The translations under genes were made by a program, and so were the position numbers. Below the pieces are notes generated by a model. That model was not told the DNA's origin, made no database searches, and was given only the letters and a program-made list of their open reading frames with translations. Below, one piece after another: positions 22,582 to 32,790 of a DNA stretch of 64,000 nt; positions within the stretch are counted from its first letter, which is position 1; the number at the start of each line of letters is the position of its first letter. The stretch is from Trachythela sp. YZ-2020 (taxonomy: Eukaryota; Cnidaria; Anthozoa; Malacalcyonacea; Clavulariidae): assembly GCA_016169945.1 (NCBI GenBank), contig JADLSH010000085.1, positions 372,001 through 436,000 on the forward strand. The letters run 5' to 3'.

Positions 22582-22767
22582 CTATTCTGGATCTGAATCA
22601 TCCATCTCAACGTTCTCGTAAACATCATCATTGGTTTCTTCTGGTTTCTGGTTTTCACATTCAGTGCAACCACATAACTCGGTGCATGTCAGATCTTCTT
22701 TCTTGCATTTCCATCTTCTATTCTTGCAACCAGTTTTGCAATTGCAACTGGCTATTTCGAGATATTG
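22582..22767 (-). CDS. C-terminal Cys-rich (CXC-like) piece of a transposon gene
   Basis: The frame carries SCNCKTGCKNRRWKCKKE and then CTELCGCTECENQ, followed by an acidic tail (DDVYENVEMDDSDPE) and a stop. The regular Cys-X-Cys spacing resembles the tesmin/TSO1 CXC domain. It also resembles the Cys-rich ends of uncharacterised repeat-encoded proteins that I recall from cnidarians and molluscs. The upstream boundary is where the palindrome begins, so the frame shown before SCNC is partly inserted sequence. Function unknown; DNA binding is inferred from the CXC resemblance only. Confidence 0.5.
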   Translation of the reverse strand, partial: QYLEIASCNCKTGCKNRRWKCKKEDLTCTELCGCTECENQKPEETNDDVYENVEMDDSDPE

Positions 22768-24749
22768 TATTATAAGAATAGGTAATAGAACCTCCACTGG
22801 CGTTAAATAATTGGTATGTTATGTCCTTTATGTAATTGTGTACGCATGTATGTACTATAATGAATGGTGTAAATGGTTTTTATACAATCACGAGGGTCTG
22901 AAAACTAGACCGTGCTGTAGAAAGGACATATGAATAGCGTGCACATGCACTGTATATCATACAGCCTTAAAATAGCAGGTCTTATAGATTGTGCATTGTT
23001 GGTATTGTATTATAAGAATAGGTAATAGAACCTCCACTGTATTGTATTATAAGAATAGGTATAAATAGAACCTCCACTGGCGTTAAATAATTGGTATGTT
23101 ATGTCCTTTATGTAATTGTGTATGCATGTATGTATGTACCATATTATATAATGAATGGTGTAAATGGCTTTTAAACAATCATGAGGGTCTGAAAACTAGA
23201 CCGTGCTGTAGAAAGTCCAAAAGGCATGTGAATAGCCTGCATGCACTGTATATCATACAGCCTTAAAATAACATGCAGGTCTTATATCTTGTATGTGTGG
23301 TTTGTTTGGTTAATATATACTTTATTCACAGGGCCCGAAATATTGACCATACTGTGAAATACATAAACTAGATCAGATTCACTAGTAATATAGGTCTAGT
23401 TCAACCTATACTTTGGAATTAGTGGTGTATTATTTCTGTACGGATATGATACAGATAGTGATTCATTAGGTTTTTATTGTTCACAGGGTCTGAGAAATAG
23501 ACCGTGCCGTGAAGTATAAGAAAAGTTTATAGACTAGGCAGCGTAATAGTCGTTTCATGAACTATAATGTAAATTATTTATACATAATTATGTATTAAAA
23601 ACAGAAAACATATAGGAGTGAAATATGCGATATATAACTGATTGGAAAAAAAATTATATATATAAAAACAATAAAACAGAATATATGTACTAGAGAGAGA
23701 GAGAGAATGGAAGATGCTGTGATGGCATTTATATATATAAAAACAATAAAACAGAATATATGTACTAGAGAGAGAGAGAGAATGGAAGATGCTGTGATGG
23801 CATTGAGCTATATCATCCATCTCACAGAGTCTTGAGTCGACCATGCTTGTGAGATATGTTAGCTGATGGAGGGTAGATTAGAAAAGGGAAATAGTCGTGT
23901 GGTATTGTGTTTTAACGCGTCGAGGGCCAAAGCGTTAAAACACAAATACCACACGACTATTTCCCTTTTCTAATCTACCCACTATCAGCTAACATATCTC
24001 ACAAGCATGGTCGACGCAAGACTCTGTGAGATGTATGATATAGCTCAGTGCCATCACAGCATCTTCCATTCTCTCTCTCTCTCTATAGTACATATATTCT
24101 GTTTTATTGTTTTTATATATATAAATTTTTTTTCCAATCAGTTATATATCGCATATTTCACTCCTATATGTTTTCTGTTTTTAATATATATGTATAAGTA
24201 ATTTACATTATAGTTCATGAAACGACTATTACGCTGCCTAGTCTATAAATTGTACTTATACTTCACGGCACGGCCGTCCATTTCTCAGACCCTGTGAACA
24301 ATAAAAACCTAATGAATCACCATCTGTATCATATAGGCTACGTACAGAAATAATACACCAGTAATTCCAATGTAGGTTGAACTAGACCTATATTACTGGT
24401 GAATCTGATCTAGTTTATGTATTTCACAGCATGGCCAATACTTCAGACCCTGTGAATAAAGTATATATATACACCAAGCACACCACACCTATACATGCAG
24501 TAATTACCAACATTACACAATCTATAAGACCTGTTATTTTAAGGCTGTATGATATACAGTGCAGGCTATTCACGTACCTTTTGGACTTTCTACAGCACGG
24601 TCTATTTTTCAGACCCTCATGATTGTTTAAAAGCCATTTACACCATTCATTATATAACATGGTACATACATGCATACACAATTACATAAAGGACATAACA
24701 TACCAATTATTTAACGCCAGTGGAGGTTCTATTACCTATTCTTATAATA
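22768..24749. repeat. 2-kb palindromic (fold-back) element built of structured 150-bp units
   Basis: The arms mirror each other around a centre near 23925 (TTAACGC / GCGTTAA). The tips read TATTATAAGAATAGG. The left arm (about 1.16 kb) is longer than the right (about 0.82 kb). The difference is explained by a tandem duplication of about 265 bp at 22768-23300 and a second of about 85 bp at 23655-23795. Within the arms a motif CACAGGGTCT-GAGAAAT-AGACC-RTGCYGTG recurs about every 150 bp (near 22891, 23181, 23326, 23482 and 23818, and inverted in the right arm). (GA)n tracts also occur. No transposase was seen. Confidence 0.85.
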
Positions 24750-25176
24750 TAATTTAATATTTGCACTGGTTGATGTTGATGAACTGGCAGTGCTGCTTGC
24801 TGTCTCGTTTGAGCTTCGACGTGATTTGCTTGGTGGTTCTTTTGTTTTCTCCGAAGTTTTCTCTTTGCTTCCCACCCGCTTCTCCGCCATTTCGATTACT
24901 CTTTTATTTGTCATTTTCTGATAGCATTTACGATGGTAAAATAGGTCGGAACGTACGTAAAATAGGTCGGACTTCATCGCAAATCAACTGCTTGCCTTCA
25001 TTTTCGTTCATGTATTCAAAACTTCTTTCGCTTACTTCTCTGGCTTCGCCATCCAAAACAATCGATCGTGACCTACACTCAACAATCTTACATAATGACG
25101 TTCCCGTAGCCGTAATTAAAATCTCGTCATCCTTTGAAATCGCGCTCATCTCTTTGTCTCGTTCCTTGTCGGCCAT
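24750..25176 (-). CDS. N-terminal piece of the same transposon gene, frameshifted
   Basis: The ATG at 25176 opens a frame with a charged start (MADKERDKEMSAISKDDEIL) and an invariant-looking region around RSRSIVLDGEAREVS. After about 75 codons the reading moves to another frame with FYHRKCYQKMTNKR, a His/Cys pair like the zinc-binding part of repeat-encoded proteins. It then has a Lys/Ser-rich linker (KSRRSSNETASSTASSSTST). The frame change coincides with a duplicated GTAAAATAGGTCGGA (about 24936-24972), so a small tandem duplication probably broke the gene. Family unknown. Confidence 0.5.
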
Positions 25177-25508
25177 GACAGCTCTATGTTTTGTGACCTT
25201 GTAATTTGACCTTGGCGAGATACAAAGTTGACCAATAGCATGCCAGAAACTCTAATATCGTGATTCGTGAAATACGCGTGGAATTACACGCAATTGCAAA
25301 AATACGATAAAAGATTGTGAAAATACTGCAACTTTGAGCTCATTTTGATTGAAAACTGCATGCTGAATCTAGTACAACATTTTGAAATCGAGTTATATGG
25401 ACACAAAAGCGTTATTTAGAATGGTTAAATTGTAGTCTCCGTTGGGGTGCAACGAAAAGTCATAAATCTGGCGAGTGGCTGATGGACTATCAAAATTATA
25501 CAACAAGC

Positions 25509-26253
25509 ATGGCGGTTCGCTGGTTGCCTGACACAGAAAATTTCTTTCAAACTGTGGAGGCAACATTGGTACGATCAAGGCAACAGTTACGCATCTGTGA
25601 TGTCGAGTGTGCCCAGTATTGGGTCACCAAATTAGAAACGTTCGAAGAGTCATTTAGTTTGCTAAGAGCACGAGTCATTCAGGCCTATCCTGAAAGACGA
25701 AGACTACACGAACTAGTTGGAAATTTATTGCAAGTAATATCATGGCTAAAGATTCAGTTTGGAATTACGGCCTTGCATATTTCCGATCAGGATTCCGCAG
25801 ACCGGCAGAACTGCCAGAACGCACATATGAATCGGCTTGTTCAACATACTGGGGAGGTTGGTCAGTCTCGATGTGGTAATGCGTTGGAGGAGCATCAGCT
25901 ACGTTTCCTTCGAGATGATCTCGGTCTTCGATGGGCTGACATTGCGCGATGTTTGGGTGTTTCAGAGGGCACTCTTAGAAGAAGAAGGTACGAACTTGGT
26001 TGGTTATCGCAGGGAAATTATGCTAACCTATCCGATGAACGTCTTGATGAACATGTTAGGGCTGACTTGCAAACAACTCCTCGAATAGGATTGAGTTTGG
26101 TGCGAGGGGCTCTCCGATCAAGAGGCTTGAATGTACAACGAGAAAGGGTTAGAGAAGCTATTGACAGAGTAAATCCTCTTGCTCGTACTGTTCGCCAAAC
26201 GCAGTTTATAACACGGCGAACTTATAACGTGAGATCACCTAATTCCTTATGGT
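25509..26253 (+). CDS. Integrase-core (DDE) family gene, exon 1
   Basis: This is the N-terminal exon of the animal 'integrase core domain-containing' family of transposase-derived proteins. The ATG at 25509 (MAVRWLP) is preferred. The in-frame ATG at 25482 lies in the inverted repeat of the neighbouring transposon. The exon encodes a helical N-terminus with CDVECAQYWVTKLETFEES and then a helix-turn-helix region, LRWADIARCLGVSEGTLRRR, typical of DNA-binding transposase heads. It finishes at YNVRSPNSLW, where a textbook donor GTAAGT follows at 26254. The family normally continues with a HIDGNHK segment, matched by the downstream exon. Coding is open and unbroken across this exon. Confidence 0.8.
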
Positions 26254-28240
26254 AAGTTAACATTAAATCGCCTTTCTATCCATATTTTCCAGGCAATAAT
26301 TATAAGGGGAGCAGAAAGCAGTCAACTCCCTCACCTTTATTGTTTACGTATAAAGCCGGGTGACCTGGTTAATTGAGAGAAGTGTCCTGTTTCATACAAA
26401 TCCCATTAAGGAAAATATTTAGTTTATTACATGTAAACCAGGCCAGCCAGTTTAGCTGAGTTAGTTTTGTTAGCCCATCAAGGCACTTGAAGAGTCTCAC
26501 CTTGATAAAATTGTCATGCATCAGATGGAATAAAATAACAAATAGGGTGCACCAGCCTTAATGACTTAACCCATTAAGGTGCAAGCATCTCCCCTTGACG
26601 AGTAAAATTGTCTGGCATTAGGCAAAGTAAAGTAACAAAGGGTACACCACGCACCTTAGTGGGTTAACAGGAGATATTGGCAAATAGTTTTGTAAGCCCA
26701 TTAAGGTGCAAGGGTCTCCCCTTGACAAATAAAATTGTCTGAATTAGACAGAGTACTAGAAATACTTGCTTGCAGTAACCCCTCGCCCCAGCTGAACATT
26801 GCCAGACACTACATTCCAAAACATTACTATTACTGATCTTTTTTATCACAATCTGCCATGTAAAGGTTGTAGGCGAATCGGATATCTGCGCTCAAAACAA
26901 ATTTTTGGCTTAGAAAACAGAATTGGATCCTTGGCTCACACCCCTCTTCACGACGCAATCAAAGGCTATCGCCAAATGAAATGTTTTACTTGACGTAATC
27001 ACTGTGTTTTCCTTCATTTTAAATGTGCCATTAAAATTTTGATCATTACTCTAATAGTTTGGAAAGAAGAGTGGAAGGAAACAATATCATTTTGGGAAAT
27101 TTATTTTGAAAGAATAATTAAAATATGGAAATGTTGTTTCGAGAAGAGCAAGCACAGTAGCCATGGCAACACGATTAATAATATAAATTTCTTTTCTGGA
27201 CTCTGGAGTACAAAACAGTACAAAAACTACAAAGCCAAATAAATCTGAGATATATGGTGTAGGTATGTTCTTATGCATGCTGTAAGCTTCAAATTAATGT
27301 TTAAATGCAACTACAGTAGAACACTAAAACATTCACTGAAACAATTCCAAAAGTTAATAAAACTAAACTGCCTTTTACTGATAAAATATACAAATTCTCT
27401 TGTGTGAAACGATTTCGCTTTCCTTTTAAGTTGGAACTTTTTGATAACATAAAATATAGGATACTTTAATTGGAAAAAAATGAAAATCTATGTAAATAAA
27501 ACAACATTTTTACGGCTATATTAAATACAATTATAAGAAACTCTTGCCATATTTTTTCGACCATCTATCTCTATTTATCCTTTTTTATAAAGTATAAACG
27601 ATAAATTTGTTCTGCCGCTTTTCCTGAAGTCCCAAAAAGCGATTTATAAGTTACGTTATAATTCAGACTTGATATGACTTACTCATGTTTTTTTATAATT
27701 CGCTCATTCCACTCCTAACAAACATCATTGAGATGACCACCCATCACACCCATGAAACATAGCCATGCGCCCGCAAAACCTGATGAACTTTAGATTTCCC
27801 ATAGCTTTTCTTTTTTCCCGGGTGTAATAAATAGCCGAGCGGAATTAGTACCCTCGCCCCGGGCTATTGCCCGGAACTCGGGAAAAATAACAAAGTAAAA
27901 CCTGCACCTTAATGTAGATGGTTTTGTTCAACCATTTAGGAGCAGTATGCTCTGGTGCACCCATCCTACTTTGTTATTTTACTCTGTCTAATACCAGACA
28001 ATATTACTTGTCAAGATGAGACCCTTGGACTTGTCAAGGGGAGACCATTGAGCCTTAATGAGTTAATACTAACATCTTAACAAAGAATCGAAGTTTGTTC
28101 ATCTGTTCTATGTATTTTGAGGAAGCCAACCAAGACCACTGTATTATTGCTACAAGTTCCAACACCTGACCTGCAAGCTAATGATAAAGCCCCCTGCCAG
28201 TTCATACATGTGGACACAGAATACTGGAGGCCTGGACAGT
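26254..28240 (+). other. Presumed intron of the integrase-core gene, with dispersed repeats
   Basis: It starts with GTAAGT. It contains about three diverged tandem copies of a 100-125-bp unit at 26440-26755 (CCCATTAAGGTGCAAG ... CTCCCCTTGAC ... AAATTGTCTG) and an inverted relative at 27895-28075. A GC hairpin of the Helitron-like family (CCGAGCGGAATTAGTACCCT, then CCCCGGGCTATTGCCCGG) lies at 27815-27890. A clean acceptor AG is not visible just before the conserved part of exon 2. Confidence 0.55.
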
Positions 28241-28250
28241 ATTGATTTTT

Positions 28251-28815
28251 TGTTTTGGATTTTTGCATGGAAACCATAAATTAATCCAGCCATATAGAAT
28301 TGTAATACACGGTGGTATTGATGGATATTCACGAGTGATCGTTTTCTTAAAAGCATCAACCAATAACAGGGCTGATACTGTTGCAAGACTCTTTAGAGAA
28401 GGTGTGGAGAGATACAATCTACCATCCAGGGTCAGGAGTGACCAAGGTCTTGAAAATATAGATGTTGCTAGGATCATGCTCATTGAACGTGGCTTAAAGA
28501 GAGGCAGCATAATCACTGGAACATCAGTGCACAATCAGAGAATTGAACGCCTCTGGAGGGATGTCAACAGAGTGGTGGTGAGTCGATTTCTGAACATATT
28601 TTTGTACCTGGAAAGTGTACAATGGTTGGACCCAGATGATGAAGTTCATCTTATGGCACTCCATATCACCTACATACCTATTATAAACCAAGCTATAGAC
28701 CAGTTTGTGAACCAATGGAATAACCATCCTCTATCGACCGAATCCAATTTCAGTCCCAGGCAACTTTGGGCATTGGGAATGCTTGATGCCAGGAGTCCAA
28801 GAAGCTGTGCTGTAC
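28251..28815 (+). CDS. Integrase-core (DDE) family gene, exon 2 catalytic domain
   Basis: The frame resumes at HGNHKLI and gives the catalytic core. The first acidic residue is in the VIHGGIDGYSR motif, the second in RVRSDQGLENI, and the glutamate in HNQRIERLWRDV. The C-terminal part (DDEVHLMALHITYIPIINQA, then WNNHPLSTESNFSPRQLW) is also typical. All three DDE positions are present. After about 28815 the family sequence stops and a LINE tail begins, so the normal C-terminus is lost. The expected HID before GNHK is altered and its splice acceptor is not obvious. The gene is therefore probably non-functional, or it ends in LINE-derived residues. Confidence 0.8.
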
Positions 28816-29080
28816 AAGATGTACTCCCTACCTGCCGAGTTACGACAGGCTAGTACTTTACATAAATTCAAGTTTGACTGCAGCAACCTCATTCGATAAT
28901 TTTAAATATTTTATCCAATATTATTAATTGCACGGCACTCATGGAAAACAGGTACCTATGTAAATATGTATATGTACCATTTGTAATAGGTAACTTTCCT
29001 TTGTTTATTTTATTAATTTTATTATAAGCGTGTAAATCCTGATGAGTCTACCGTGGCTAAATAAAGTTCACTTACTTACA
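28816..29080 (+). mobile_element. 5'-truncated LINE tail fused to the integrase gene
   Basis: One frame reads LPAELRQASTLHKFKFD, the usual last residues of LINE ORF2 proteins ('LP..lR...tl..FK'). It is followed by an AT-rich 3' UTR and a CTTACTTACA tetramer tail. It begins inside the open frame of the integrase gene, whose frame runs 13 or so codons into it before a stop at about 28853. Confidence 0.7.
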
Positions 29081-29089
29081 CCTTTGCAT

Positions 29090-29412
29090 TAAACGTTCTC
29101 TGTAAAGCCGCTTTTCCACAAGCTATTTTTTTCGCACAAATCGATTTTATTATTTTGTCTTACTGGCAGTGCGCCCGAGATTGGCATGACAACTTCCGGG
29201 CACGATTGCCAAGCACTTGTTTGATGGGTTGCCTAGCAACCAATAGAAAAGAATTCGCCATATTGCTTGCCAGTTGAGGGGTGGAAATGTTGCAACAGTC
29301 TGCCAGTTAATGAGTTAAATTAATCGAATTAGTTCCTGATGGTTCCAGCAGAAAGCTCAAGGACAAAAGCAAATATTCGCTTCGCGCGAAAGAATTCGCC
29401 AGTGGAAACCCA
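29090..29412. repeat. Fragments of the TTCCACTTGCGA MITE family
   Basis: Partial copies lie at 29100-29145 (AAAGCCGCTTTTCCACAAGC) and 29345-29415 (TTCGCTTCGCGCGAAAGAAT ... CCAGTGGAAACC). They are related to the complete element that follows. Confidence 0.5.
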
Positions 29413-29418
29413 GCTTTA

Positions 29419-29565
29419 TGCCGGTTTTCCACTTGCGAATTTTTCGTGCGAAGCGAATTTTTCATTTGTCTTTGGTCTCTCAACTGGAACCATGTGGAAC
29501 TAATTGGATAAAGACAAAAGAAAACTTCGCTTCGCGCGAAAAAAATCGCAAGTGGAAAACCGGCT
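29419..29565. mobile_element. 147-bp MITE with TTA target duplication
   Basis: The ends GCCGGTTTTCCACTTGCGA and the complement TCGCAAGTGGAAAACCGGC are nearly perfect. The subterminal GCGAAGCGAA / TTCGCTTCGC is also inverted. TTA flanks both sides (29416-29418 and 29566-29568), as for PIF/Harbinger-type elements. Confidence 0.8.
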
Positions 29566-29568
29566 TTA

Positions 29569-30478
29569 GAGACAGTAGCAGAGCCAGAATACGGTGTCCA
29601 AATGTTCACATTTTACCAGGGTCGATCTTGACGCAAGCTCCTATTTTCTGTGGTTTACAGAAGCAAGTTTTACAATCACTTTGACCATTTTTTTCATTAT
29701 GCCCAGGTACATGTGGAAATAACACCAGATTTTTAATGACAAGTCTACATAGCTTTTTTCCAATGCTCCAGGAAGCAGGCTCTTTGTCGCAGGATAGATG
29801 ATACGTGGCCGCTCATGCCCACCGTTGTCAACAACAACACACAAGGAAGTCTTGTTTTGTCCCGAAAAAACCCTAAGCGTGGGCTTGTTGAAAATGTTTG
29901 AGTGTTTGCTCGCAGCTACCAACCTAACCCCCCCCCCCAAGCTGAAGCTCGTTCAGACGGAAAGTCAATTTTTGCTCCTGTAAACTCAGCTTCACTGTAA
30001 CATTGTCTCAAACATAGTCTTAAACTTAACACCAATCCCCCCCCCCTAACTGTTCCAAAAAGACAGTCAAATCCAAACAAGTCATTTCCTAAACCTAGTC
30101 ACATTTTCCCAAATCCATGTTTTGCATAGGCAAGTGCCGTATCCATTGCGTTGCAGAAATCACCATAATTCGTATGGATGGTTGGTACAAATAGGACCAT
30201 TGGACAGGTGTTGGCCTCTGGTAATGCCTTGCTTGGTGTGGCTTCAGAATACTTGACTGTCATCATCAAATTATCGCAATGTTACTGCCTTGTTTCATGG
30301 GGACTACTATTTACATGTATGTCTTGCCGTTCACATATCTTGTCAGGAATCTGTGGCCAAGAGATTGAAGCTTTTACAGATGGAAGATTACAGCTAACCA
30401 AATCTTGGGCGGGGGCTAACCAAATCTCCCTTATTAGCTCTAGTGTAACCACTCCTTTTTACATTATCTATTGTCTAA
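29569..30478. other. No gene recognised; poly-C tracts
   Basis: There are two C-runs near 29930 and 30040. Short ORFs have no recognisable family. No coding signal that I can support. Confidence 0.4.
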
Positions 30479-31487
30479 GATGGTTCAGTTGAAAAAAGAA
30501 AATTCTGTGTACAACAACCTCTTGCACCTAATTCGTCCAGGTACTTCTCAAAGTAGATTTTAGCTTGCTGACTTGCAGAGTCATCGGCATCTCCTCCATA
30601 TACGAAACGTGAACGCAGCGTTGCAGCATCAATAACTTCTGCCTCAGGTGGAGGAAATAATTTTTTTTTAACCTCGGGCCATTTTGCCAGCAAATCGAGA
30701 GATGACTTCCCCAAAACTTTTACACTCTCTATTCCTTTCCTTATATCTTCCATGCTGGAATCCGTTTGGTGATGACTTCGTGTACTAAACAACACTCGTA
30801 CGCCAAACGCCTCCTGTCAGCAGTGACAACAATGTGAGGATAACCAGCCGACATGAGGAGATCACTGATGTCAAGTGAGCTGCCAGGAGTAGTAAACGTG
30901 CAAAGCATTTCTTCGTCACAGACAAGAAGCTGTTCAAAATATAATGGACAAACAGAATAAGTACATGACTGTAGCTCTCGTGAGAAGGGTCAGGGGATAC
31001 CCTATCGGATAATTAGCAGGTATTCCACTCACTCTCATCGTATATGATACTGATACCCGATGCGGCGAGAAAGGTCTGAGTCAGGTAAAATATACTGCAT
31101 TAAATATATCTGATTTAATATTAATTATACCTGATTTAATAATAATTGTACCTGATTTAATTTATCTTGATAAACTGGATCAGGAAGATCCTCGAGTGTA
31201 AGCTGCTCAACGGCTGCGTCGCGACAACCTGACACAAGGTAGGCAATAATCGCCGGAGATAATCCAGGTAGTCCCCATACAGTTGTTGAGAATTGAATGT
31301 AGGATCATCTTTCCAAGCAATACGAACAAACCTCCAGAAAGGATGTCGTAATTGTGTATTGGGACAAGATTGCCATTTCTTTCCTCCAATAAATTTTGTA
31401 ATGTCAAACGCTGGATTTTTGTATTTCCTAATTACTTGCTGTAATATATCTGTGTTTCTAGCTATCAACTTGAACCTCTAATTCCAG

Positions 31488-31710
31488 CCGAAAGTCGTGG
31501 GTTTTCTCCGGGCACTCCGGTTTCCTCCCACAAGGAAAGTTGACTGGGTGGGTTAGGATATACAGATTAGGAAAGTAATATCACAATTGTTGTAAAAATA
31601 GATAATGTAGGCCACATACATAATGTAGGTAAGCAAGATTCTTGATGTAATCGGTCACTGAAAAGCCCCAACGGGGAGTGAGCTGAATAATATATGAATA
31701 TATGAATTTA
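31488..31710 (+). mobile_element. 5'-truncated SINE, type B
   Basis: It begins in the conserved central block (CCGAAAGTCGTGGGTTTTCT, then CCGGTTTCCTCCCACA). It continues with the type B 3' half (GATGTAATCGGTCACTGAAA ... GAGTGAGCTGAATAAT) and ends in a TATGAATA-like tail. The tRNA-like head is absent. It lies between coding pieces 1 and 2 of the gene remnant above, as an intronic insertion would. Confidence 0.85.
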
Positions 31711-31959
31711 ATTGCATTCCTTTAGAAAACCAACTTTTCAACTAACTTTTCAATAAAATGTTCAGGAAATTCGTTGCGAAGTTCAAAATGTTCATACTGA
31801 AATTCAGAACCTGTTTGTAAACTGGCCATTTGATTGGTTGTCTTTTCTCTAGCACCCAATCAGAGGCTTTGTTTACAACCTTGCTTGTGAATCATTATGA
31901 ACTTTTGAACTTCGCGTTGAAATCGATGCTAGTTACCAGTTTTCAAGGAATTATTAAAA

Positions 31960-32213
31960 CCAATCATGATGTTGCTAGTTAATTGCTAGTTACCAGTTCA
32001 CAATTATGATGTTGCTAAGTTACCAATTTTCTCTCGGCTTGAACTTACGCATGCGCATACTGTAACTTACGAAAAGGTCCAGTCCTGTCCATGACAAAAA
32101 AAAATGGCGGACGACTTTGCATTCCACAACGTTTTCACATACCCGGGCGTAAATATCCGAGCGGAATTAGTACCCTCGCACGGCGCTTCGCGCCGGCTCG
32201 GGGATGAGCTGCC
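31960..32213 (-). mobile_element. Helitron-like repeat, short copy
   Basis: Read on the minus strand it begins TCCCCGAGCCGGCGCGAAGC after an A. It carries the GC hairpin CGGCGC-GAA-GCGCCG, then GGGTACTAATTCCGCTCGGA, then GTCGTCCGCCATTTTTTTTT and GCGCATGCG. These match the 5' parts of the copies at 34288 and 48771. The rest is lost or replaced by a local repeat (GATGTTGCTAGTTA). Confidence 0.6.
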
Positions 32214-32790
32214 TAGCTGCTCAACATGCATGCAGAACATTAAGGAAAATAGTTTTGTGCTATATATTAAATATAGCTACGTTTGTGATCAATAAATATC
32301 TTAACAGTTCAGCCTTACTTTCCAATGGAAATTGCTCATACCCATGCATTTCAAAACGTTTCGTGAAAGTATAAAATGTTAATTGATTTAAATATTGATT
32401 AACATTAACAAAATAAGTTATATATAATACTAATAGACGCCCATTTTCTTGAAGTTCTGAAAAGACTGAATAGTTTCTTTTTGGCCAAAACTTGGGCAAT
32501 TAAGAAAGCTATACTCTAGCTATGTAAAGTCCATTGTAGTTACATATGGCCTAGGTAATAATCCATCGGATTTCCAGTAGAAACATGACCTTCGTAAGCC
32601 TAAACCATAATCGTCCTTTCACAAAACGTCAAAGAAAGTATGCTGACAATTCCAGTGAGAAGTACGATAATGACAAATGTTCAAATATGCCTCATTATTG
32701 CATCCTAAGGTGTGAGAAGCACGATAATCACTGCAGTTAGGCATATGTCTTGGTGAGCTTTTTACAACCATTATAGGAAGTCCGTTTGGA
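32214..32790. other. No gene recognised
   Basis: Probable intron or intergenic DNA between the Helitron-like copy and the first coding piece of the gene remnant. No motifs were seen. Confidence 0.35.

Larger units (their letters stand above)
21998..25485 (-). mobile_element. 3.5-kb inverted-repeat DNA transposon with a Cys-rich-end gene
   Basis: Inverted ends of about 125 bp (CCATCAGCCACTCGCC ... TTCGTTGCACCCC ... GAGACYACAA) lie at 21998-22125 and 25360-25485. Between them, on the minus strand, are two coding pieces (25176-24750 and 22767-22582). They are separated by the 2-kb palindrome at 22768-24749, which seems to have been inserted later. The protein pieces total only about 210 codons and lack a visible catalytic core, so this copy looks internally deleted. 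No convincing target duplication was seen. The right end touches the 5' edge of the integrase gene that follows. Confidence 0.65.

Noticed and set aside
22880..23510. Hammerhead ribozyme repeats in the palindrome
   Set aside because: The CUGANGA and GAAA core elements of hammerheads are not present in the right order; the motif is a different stem-bulge-stem.
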